The position numbers and the translations under genes were made by a program. Below the pieces are notes generated by a model that was not told the origin of the DNA, made no database searches, and saw nothing but the letters and a program-made list of their open reading frames with translations. A stretch of 41,172 nucleotides of DNA, taken from contig JAFZIG010000069.1 in assembly GCA_017554485.1 (NCBI GenBank), forward strand, positions 1 through 41,172, in the 5' to 3' direction. Of the stretch, positions 35,573 through 41,172 are shown piece after piece. Each line of letters opens with the position of its first letter. The stretch's first letter is position 1. The DNA is from Acidaminococcaceae bacterium. GTDB lineage: Bacteria > Bacillota > Negativicutes > Acidaminococcales > Acidaminococcaceae.

Positions 35573-36850
35573 ATGAATATTTTATTAATTGGCGGCGGCG
35601 GCCGGGAACATGCCCTGGCATGGAAACTGGCCCAGAGCCCCATGGTGGAAAGCATCCGTGTGGTGCCGGGCAACCCGGGCATTGCCGGGCTTCCCAAATG
35701 TAAATGTGTTTCCCTGGATTTGAATGATTTGAACAAGGTTGCGGATTATGCGGAAGAGGAGAGCATCGATCTGACGGTGGTGGGGCCGGAGGCTACGCTG
35801 GTAGCCGGCATCGGTGATGTGTTCCGCTCCCGGGGGCTGCCTATTTTCGGGCCTAACAAAAATGCGGCGGAGCTGGAAGGCTCCAAGGCTTTTTCTAAAA
35901 ACCTGATGAAGAAATACAATATCCCTACAGCAGCTTTTAAAGTCTGCACGGACATTGATACTGCCAAAGCTTTTGTGGAAGAGCAGGGCGCGCCTATCGT
36001 CGTGAAGGCGGATGGCCTGGCTGCGGGAAAGGGCGTGGTGGTAGCCATGACCAAAGAGGAAGCCATGGCAGCCATCGATGACATGATGGCGGACCATAAA
36101 TTCGGCGACGCCGGCGCCCGGGTGGTGCTGGAAGAGTTCATGGAAGGCGAGGAAGCATCTTTGCTGGCCTTTACGGACGGCAAGATCGTGGTGCCCATGG
36201 TCGCTTCCCAGGATCATAAACGTGTCAACGACGGGGACAAAGGCCCCAACACTGGCGGCATGGGCGCTTATGCCCCGGCTCCCGTGATGACGGAAGCCCT
36301 GCGGATCAAAGCGGAAGAAACCATTTTGAAACCGGTGATTGCCGCATTGAATAAAGAAGGCCGTACCTATTCCGGCTGTTTATATGCCGGCCTGATGATC
36401 AAGGGCGACAGCGTGAAGGTTGTGGAATTTAACTGCCGTTTCGGCGATCCGGAGACCCAGGTGGTGTTGCCATTGTTGGACAGCGACCTGGCGCAGATCA
36501 TGCTGGCCTGCGCAACGGGAACCCTGGATGCTTCCATGGTAAAATGGAAAAACCAGGCAACCGTCTGTGTGGTGATGGCGTCCGGCGGCTATCCTGCTTC
36601 CTATGAAAACGGCAAGGTCATCACCGGTCTGCAGGAAGCCGGCGCTGCAGCAAACGTGGTGGTATTCCATGCGGGCACCAAAGCCGTGGGCGGACAGATC
36701 GTTACGGCCGGCGGCCGCGTGTTAGGCGTAACCGCAATGGCCAAAGATATTAAGAGCGCCAAGAATTTTGCCTATGCAGCGGTGGAAAAGATCCACTTTG
36801 ATAAGGTCCATTACCGGAAGGACATCGCCTGGCGGGCATTCAACCGGTAA
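35573..36850 (+). CDS. purD: Phosphoribosylamine-glycine ligase (GAR synthetase)
   Basis: A 425-residue ATP-grasp enzyme that joins glycine to phosphoribosylamine. Motifs: LLIGGGGREHALAWKLAQS, VVGPEATLVAGI, PIVVKADGLAAGKGVVVA, KRVNDGDKGPNTGGMGAYAP and VVEFNCRFGDPETQVVLP. Length is normal. GAGG lies 8 bases before ATG. Last gene of the purine block; no clear hairpin terminator was found behind it. Confidence 0.97.
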   Translation: MNILLIGGGGREHALAWKLAQSPMVESIRVVPGNPGIAGLPKCKCVSLDLNDLNKVADYAEEESIDLTVVGPEATLVAGIGDVFRSRGLPIFGPNKNAAELEGSKAFSKNLMKKYNIPTAAFKVCTDIDTAKAFVEEQGAPIVVKADGLAAGKGVVVAMTKEEAMAAIDDMMADHKFGDAGARVVLEEFMEGEEASLLAFTDGKIVVPMVASQDHKRVNDGDKGPNTGGMGAYAPAPVMTEALRIKAEETILKPVIAALNKEGRTYSGCLYAGLMIKGDSVKVVEFNCRFGDPETQVVLPLLDSDLAQIMLACATGTLDASMVKWKNQATVCVVMASGGYPASYENGKVITGLQEAGAAANVVVFHAGTKAVGGQIVTAGGRVLGVTAMAKDIKSAKNFAYAAVEKIHFDKVHYRKDIAWRAFNR

Positions 36851-36927
36851 CATACAGGGCTTGCTGCAGATTAAAGGTATCAGATACAGACAGATTCAGC
36901 CTGGTGTTATTTTTCCTAAAAAATCTT

Positions 36928-36956
36928 TTGCATTTTTTGCTTTTCTGTGCTATCAT
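36928..36956 (+). promoter_or_regulatory. Promoter of guaB
   Basis: TTGCAT (36928-36933), 17-base spacer, TATCAT (36951-36956). It gives a leader of about 260 bases that contains the palindromic repeat element. Confidence 0.5.
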
Positions 36957-36978
36957 ACTTTTTAAAATATTTTAGGAA

Positions 36979-37127
36979 CCACTGATTAATTCGTCCGCAC
37001 GCTAGCCGGCGCTTTTTGTGAATGTCCGCGTCACTGTCTCTAGACGCAGCACCGCTGCGCCTTCGAGTCACTTCCTTGTCATTCGCAAAAAGCGCTCGGC
37101 CATCGCACAAACTCATTTAATCAGTGT
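36979..37127. repeat. MITE-like palindromic element, full copy
   Basis: About 149 bp with terminal inverted repeats CACTGATTAA... / ...TTAATCAGTG, inner arms GCGCTTTTTGTGAATG / CATTCGCAAAAAGCGC and a small central hairpin (GACGCAG..CCGCTGCGCC). No open frame. Its core resembles the element at 1995-2095. It lies in the leader of guaB. Confidence 0.7.
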
Positions 37128-37141
37128 TTCCTTAAGGGACA

Positions 37142-37195
37142 GCTGATTCATTCGTCTGCAAACACGGCGATTACACAAACTCATTTAATCAGTGT
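37142..37195. repeat. MITE-like element, internally deleted copy
   Basis: Starts CTGATTCATTCGTCTGCA and ends CACAAACTCATTTAATCAGTG, repeating both ends of 36979-37127 in the same order, but lacks about 90 central bases. It ends about 10 bases before the guaB ribosome binding site. Confidence 0.7.
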
Positions 37196-37223
37196 TTTCT
37201 CCAGAGAAAGGAAGGTGTTACCA

Positions 37224-38735
37224 TTGGCTTTTTATTATGATGAACCCGCGCATACTTTTAGTGAATATCTGTTGATTCCGGGGTATTCTTCTTCCGAATG
37301 CATTCCCGATAATGTGACGCTGGTCACACCGCTGGTGAAATTCAAAAAGGGTGAAGAACCGGCCATCAGTTTGAATATTCCCATGGTCTCCGCCATCATG
37401 CAGTCTGTCTCCAACGACAAACTGGCCGTTGCCCTGTCCAGGGAAGGCGGCTGCTCTTTCATTTACGGTTCCCAAACCGTGGAAGACGAAGCACAGATGG
37501 TGCGGAACGTGAAAAGCCACCGCGCCGGGTTCGTAGTCAGCGATTCCAATATTACGCCGGACAGCACGCTGGCAGATGTGTTGGCGTTGAAGGCCAAAAC
37601 TGGTCACTCCACCGTTGCCGTGACCAGTGACGGAACGGTAAACGGGAAACTGGAAGGCATCATCACCAGCCGCGATTACCGTGTCAGCCGCATGGAAATG
37701 GATATCAAGGTGCGGGACTTCATGACACCTATTGAGAAGCTGATCGTGGGCAAAAAGGATACGACCCTGCAGCAGGCCAATGATATCATCTGGGACAACA
37801 AGCTGAACACGCTGCCCATCATTGACGACGACGGGCGCTTATTATACATGGTATTCCGCAAGGACTATGTGTCCCATAAAGAGTATCCGCTGGAACTGCT
37901 GGATGATAAGAAACGTCACGTGGTAGGCGCCGGCATCAACACCCGGGATTACGCGGAACGGGTTCCGGCCCTGGTGGAAGCAGGGGCGGACGTATTGTGC
38001 ATCGATTCTTCCGAAGGCTTCTCCGAATGGCAGAAGATCACCCTGAAATGGATCCGCGACCACTACGGCGATAAGGTAAAAGTGGGCGCCGGCAACGTGG
38101 TTGACGCGGACGGCTTCCGTTTCCTGGCAGACTGCGGCGCAGACTTTGTCAAGGTCGGTATCGGCGGCGGCTCCATCTGTATCACACGGGAAACCAAGGG
38201 CATCGGCCGCGGGCAGGCAACCGCTTTGATTGACGTCTGCAAGGCCCGTAACGAATACTATAAAGAAACCGGCGTGTACGTTCCCGTCTGCAGCGACGGC
38301 GGTATCGTGTACGACTATCATATGACCCTGGCCCTGGCCATGGGCGCTGACTTCCTGATGCTGGGCCGTTATTTTGCCCGCTTCGATGAAAGCCCCACTA
38401 ACAAGGTGAACGTGAACGGCAGTTACATGAAAGAGTATTGGGGCGAAGGCTCCAACCGGGCCCGGAACTGGCAGCGGTATGATATGGGCGGTTCCCAGAA
38501 GCTGTCCTTTGAAGAGGGCGTGGACTCCTACGTTCCCTACGCAGGCAGCCTGAAGGACAATGTGAACCTGACCCTGGCCAAGATCCGCAGTACCATGTGC
38601 AACTGCGGCGCCCTGAACCTGGGCGAACTGCGCGACAAAGCCAAACTGACGCTGGTATCCGCAACTTCCATCGTGGAAGGCGGGGCCCACGACGTATTGC
38701 TGAAGGACAACACGGCTGCGACCTATGCGAAATAA
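37224..38735 (+). CDS. guaB: IMP dehydrogenase (long form)
   Basis: A 503-residue enzyme that oxidises IMP to XMP with NAD+, the committed step to GMP. The catalytic loop [20 protein letters not shown] carries the active-site Cys; [20 protein letters not shown] and the CBS pair (about residues 95-220, [20 protein letters not shown]) are in the usual places. The start [17 protein letters not shown] is that of the Clostridia/Bacteroidetes long form. TTG 37224 is chosen, 8 bases after AGGAAGG; GTG 37215 overlaps that site. It has its own promoter, separate from the pur genes. Confidence 0.95.
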   Translation: MAFYYDEPAHTFSEYLLIPGYSSSECIPDNVTLVTPLVKFKKGEEPAISLNIPMVSAIMQSVSNDKLAVALSREGGCSFIYGSQTVEDEAQMVRNVKSHRAGFVVSDSNITPDSTLADVLALKAKTGHSTVAVTSDGTVNGKLEGIITSRDYRVSRMEMDIKVRDFMTPIEKLIVGKKDTTLQQANDIIWDNKLNTLPIIDDDGRLLYMVFRKDYVSHKEYPLELLDDKKRHVVGAGINTRDYAERVPALVEAGADVLCIDSSEGFSEWQKITLKWIRDHYGDKVKVGAGNVVDADGFRFLADCGADFVKVGIGGGSICITRETKGIGRGQATALIDVCKARNEYYKETGVYVPVCSDGGIVYDYHMTLALAMGADFLMLGRYFARFDESPTNKVNVNGSYMKEYWGEGSNRARNWQRYDMGGSQKLSFEEGVDSYVPYAGSLKDNVNLTLAKIRSTMCNCGALNLGELRDKAKLTLVSATSIVEGGAHDVLLKDNTAATYAK

Positions 38736-38779
38736 TTAAAGACGTATATTGTAAGAGACTTGCTTTTACAAAAAACACG

Positions 38780-38808
38780 ACAGGGAGCCCGTCCAAGCGG
38801 AGCTCCCT
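38780..38808. terminator. Hairpin after guaB
   Basis: CAGGGAGC and GCTCCCTG pair around an 11-13-base loop. There is no strong T run on the plus strand, and the minus side is more T-rich. It may be a weak terminator or a processing site. Confidence 0.4.
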
Positions 38809-38855
38809 GAAGTTTCATAGTTTCATAAAGTATCATGATGTTGGGGTGTGAGTGT

Positions 38856-40511
38856 ATGAAAAAGGCGGTAACCGGTTTCCTTCTGGGTAGCCTGCTGCTG
38901 GCAGGGAGCACGGCGCTGGCCGCGGAACCTGAAAGCGCGGCAGGGGCAACGGAAATAGCAAAAGAACCTGCAGCGGAAGCATCGCTGCTAAGTCCTTCTG
39001 CTGTAAAAAGCAAAGGCACGATCGTTTTTGTGCCGCTGGATACCCGGCCTGTCTGCAAGGGTTATACAGTCGATACGATGCGGGCTGCCGGCTGGGATAT
39101 CCTTGTCCCGCCGGATGAAATGCTTTCTTCCGCTGCGCATTCCGGGGAACCGGACAGGTTGCTGGAATGGCTGGAAGAAAACTCGGAAAAAGCAGTGGCT
39201 GTGGTTGCCAGCGCGGACGCGCTGGTGTACGGCGGGCTGGTGGATTCCCGGACGCATCATATAGACAGGACTGTGCTGCAGTCACGGGTGGAACGGCTGG
39301 TTTCCCTGAAGAAAAAAGGACATGCCCCCGATATATATATGTTTGTAACGATCATGCGGTCACCGAAAGCCAGCGCGGCACCGGTGGAGCCGGTGTATTA
39401 TGAGGAGTGGGGACCGAAGCTGTTCCGTCAGGGCGTCCTGATGGATAAAGAGGAACTGTCCGGTTTGTCCCGCAAAGAAAGCAAAGAGCTGCAGGAACTG
39501 AAGAAGACGATTCCCCGGAATGTGATCGCCGATTTTTACGGACGCAGGAAGATCAACATACAGACCACGGAGCTGTTGCTGCACGGCATTGAAAGCGGCG
39601 GTTTCAATTACCTGCTGGTAGGCAGGGACGATACCAGCCCACTTTCCCAGGCACACCGGGAAGCCCGTTTTATGGGCTCGCTGGTGAACGAGCTGCCGAA
39701 ATCGAAGATCCGTTTCTTTTCCGGTGCCGACCAGCTGGGACTGGTGCTCCTGACACAGGCGGTCAACCGTCTGACCTTTACCTCGCCTATGGTGTATACG
39801 GAGTTTGCCCCGGGCAAGGGTGGCGACACGATTCCTACATATGAAGACGATCCCGTGGCGGTTTCGGCTCGCGAGCACATTTACGCGGCCGGCGCATTCC
39901 CGGCCCGGAAGGCAAAAAACGCGGACTTCGTTCTGACGGTCAATACTCCGTTTAACGGCAAAACGCTGGATGCTTCTGACGCGAAGAACACCGGGGCGCC
40001 GGATATATATACCAAAGCCTTTTTGGATAAAGTGCAGTCTTATCTGGATGCTGGCAAGAAAGTAATCGTGGCGGATACCAAGTTCGGCAACGGGGCGGAC
40101 AACGCGTTGGTGAAAGAAATGTTCCGGCGTGGGATAGCTTATAACGTTGCGGCTTACGGCGGCTGGAACACCTCCGGCAATACGCTGGGCTTTGCCCTGG
40201 CACAGGGAATGGAGTCTCCGTATTACGAAGGAAACACGGCGCAGGACCTGCTGCAAGTCCGCTATCTGGACGACTGGGCCTATCAGGCCAACGCCCGCAT
40301 GGATGTTTATAAAAATGTAATCTGGCCCAATCACATGCCGAATTCCGGATTAAATCCCCGGCAGCAGAAAATCGCCGAAGCGGCCATTACGGACAGCATT
40401 GTAAAAACCGCGGAACCGGTGATGGGGAATGTGGTGAAGAAATACGAATTTAAACTTCCCTGGAGCCGCATGTTCGAAGTGCAACTGGTGAAGAAATCTG
40501 TAGATAAATAA
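38856..40511 (+). CDS. Exported DUF4127 family protein
   Basis: A 551-residue protein. A signal peptide (MKKAVTGFLLGSLLLAGSTA) is followed by a low-complexity Ala/Glu segment (to about residue 50) and the DUF4127 body, starting VFVPLDTRPVCKGY and containing DALVYGGLVDSR, VGRDDTSPLSQ and GGWNTSGNTLGFALAQG, all typical of the family. DUF4127 has no settled function; the VPLD.RP and GRDD patterns suggest a carbohydrate or cell-wall enzyme (inference). Being exported fits a periplasmic role. ATG 38856 is chosen because it starts the signal peptide; the ribosome binding site (GGGGTGTGAG) is weak. Bordered downstream by a decayed IS. Confidence 0.85.
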   Translation: MKKAVTGFLLGSLLLAGSTALAAEPESAAGATEIAKEPAAEASLLSPSAVKSKGTIVFVPLDTRPVCKGYTVDTMRAAGWDILVPPDEMLSSAAHSGEPDRLLEWLEENSEKAVAVVASADALVYGGLVDSRTHHIDRTVLQSRVERLVSLKKKGHAPDIYMFVTIMRSPKASAAPVEPVYYEEWGPKLFRQGVLMDKEELSGLSRKESKELQELKKTIPRNVIADFYGRRKINIQTTELLLHGIESGGFNYLLVGRDDTSPLSQAHREARFMGSLVNELPKSKIRFFSGADQLGLVLLTQAVNRLTFTSPMVYTEFAPGKGGDTIPTYEDDPVAVSAREHIYAAGAFPARKAKNADFVLTVNTPFNGKTLDASDAKNTGAPDIYTKAFLDKVQSYLDAGKKVIVADTKFGNGADNALVKEMFRRGIAYNVAAYGGWNTSGNTLGFALAQGMESPYYEGNTAQDLLQVRYLDDWAYQANARMDVYKNVIWPNHMPNSGLNPRQQKIAEAAITDSIVKTAEPVMGNVVKKYEFKLPWSRMFEVQLVKKSVDK

Positions 40512-40607
40512 TTAAACATAGAACCATAAAACTGATGTAATAAAACCAACAAAAAAGGGGCTTTTTGTTACAGCCCCAGGCAAAAAACACTTTAGTGAAC
40601 GGAAGAG

Positions 40608-40668
40608 AAAACCTCCTGTGATAAACTTGATGTGGCCTGACAACCACACAAAAATCACAGGAGGTTTT
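40608..40668 (+). promoter_or_regulatory. RBS-sequestering hairpin of the IS200 transposase
   Basis: A 15-bp perfect stem (40608-40622 with 40654-40668) covers the GGAGG of tnpA, whose start is at 40672. The loop holds a second TGTGG/CCACA pair. Such hairpins are known to block translation in IS200 elements. Confidence 0.8.
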
Positions 40669-40671
40669 ATC

Positions 40672-41140
40672 ATGCAAGATGATGTAAAAAGTTTATCACA
40701 TAGTAAATGGAGATGCAAGTATCATATCGTGTTTGTACCGAAATATCGGAGGCAGATTATCTATGGCAAGATCAAGGCGGACGTAGGAAAAAATTCTACG
40801 TGAATTAAGCCAATGAAAAGGAGTCGAGATATTAGAAGCAGAGCGTTGTCCTAATCATATCCATATGCTTGTAACCATCCCGCCCCACATAAGTGTGTCA
40901 GAGTACATGGGGTATTTAAAAAGTAAAAGCAGTCTGATGATATTTGACCGACACGCAAATTTAAAATACAAGTACGGGAACAGGCATTTCTGGCGTAGGG
41001 GATATTATGTCGATACCGTAGGGAAATATGGGACGGCGATACGGGAGTACATACGCAATCAGTTACAAGAAGATATAAGCAACGATCAGATAAGCATGAA
41101 AGAATTGTTTGACCCGTTTACGGGTGAGCCGGAGAAATAA
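40672..41140 (+). pseudogene. tnpA: IS200-family transposase TnpA, broken
   Basis: A Y1 (HUH) transposase that would cut single-stranded DNA. The start MQDDVKSLSHSKWRCKYHIV and the rest up to EPEK match the family, with the His-x-His of NHIHMLV and the catalytic Tyr of REYIRNQL both kept. It is broken twice: an A6 run (40788-40793) where A5 would keep the frame, and a TGA at 40814-40816 in the restored frame (just before KGVEILEA). The element is thus unlikely to move by itself. Confidence 0.85.
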
Positions 41141-41172
41141 GGCATAAAAGAGCCCCAAGTAGGGGGCTGCCA

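Larger units (their letters stand above)
40540..41172 (+). mobile_element. IS200-type insertion sequence (decayed; right end at or beyond the window edge)
   Basis: A single-gene element of the IS200/IS605 group. Near the left end GGGGCT/AGCCCC form a hairpin (40557-40577), mirrored at the right by AGCCCC/GGGGCT (41151-41168), as expected for recognition hairpins of single-strand transposition. No terminal inverted repeats are expected. The left boundary is approximate and no accessory gene is present. Confidence 0.75.

Overview
The window looks like a chromosomal segment from an anaerobic, diderm Firmicute (class Negativicutes, plausibly Acidaminococcaceae). This placement is inferred from gene content, not from a marker search. 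It combines Gram-negative surface biology (three type V autotransporters ending in outer-membrane barrels) with strict-anaerobe metabolism (class III ribonucleotide reductase NrdD/NrdG) and Firmicute-like genes such as DUF1847, DUF4127 and a long IMP dehydrogenase. No rRNA, tRNA or CRISPR array was recognised.

Layout. 1-2160: tail of an NhaC-type Na+/H+ antiporter, then a HerA/DUF853-type ATPase. 2164-5370: a divergent nrdG-nrdD operon whose single strong promoter carries an NrdR box; NrdD is fused to a glutaredoxin-like domain. 5860-7030: an autoinhibited Fic protein gene flanked by two 57-bp direct repeats (54/57 identical). 7100-28730: an autotransporter island with three large autotransporters (AT1, AT2, AT3) built from YGG / NNTVTISG repeats, an XRE-type regulator on the opposite strand, and a U32-peptidase-like gene directly upstream of AT2. 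AT2 carries a frameshift in a G6 tract inside its signal peptide. Behind AT1 and AT2, on the opposite strand, lie two internally deleted coaE (dephospho-CoA kinase) remnants. A full-length but catalytically divergent coaE-like gene follows AT3.

28930-32400: short housekeeping or accessory genes: a DUF1847 Cys-rich protein and an ArsR-family metal sensor, a small exported membrane protein, a family 4 uracil-DNA glycosylase, and an exported N-acetylmuramoyl-alanine amidase. 32414-38735: a purine block, purE-purM-purN-purH(cyclohydrolase domain only)-purD, then guaB on its own promoter behind a palindromic MITE-like element. 38856-40511: an exported DUF4127 protein. 40540-end: a decayed IS200-type insertion sequence whose transposase has a frameshift and a stop codon, but whose RBS-sequestering hairpin is intact.

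The most interesting region is the autotransporter island. The three genes are mosaics: AT1 and AT2 share linker, barrel and 3' UTR, while AT2 and AT3 share the signal peptide. This points to repeated duplication and recombination of surface proteins, with coaE fragments carried along and a possible on/off switch in AT2.
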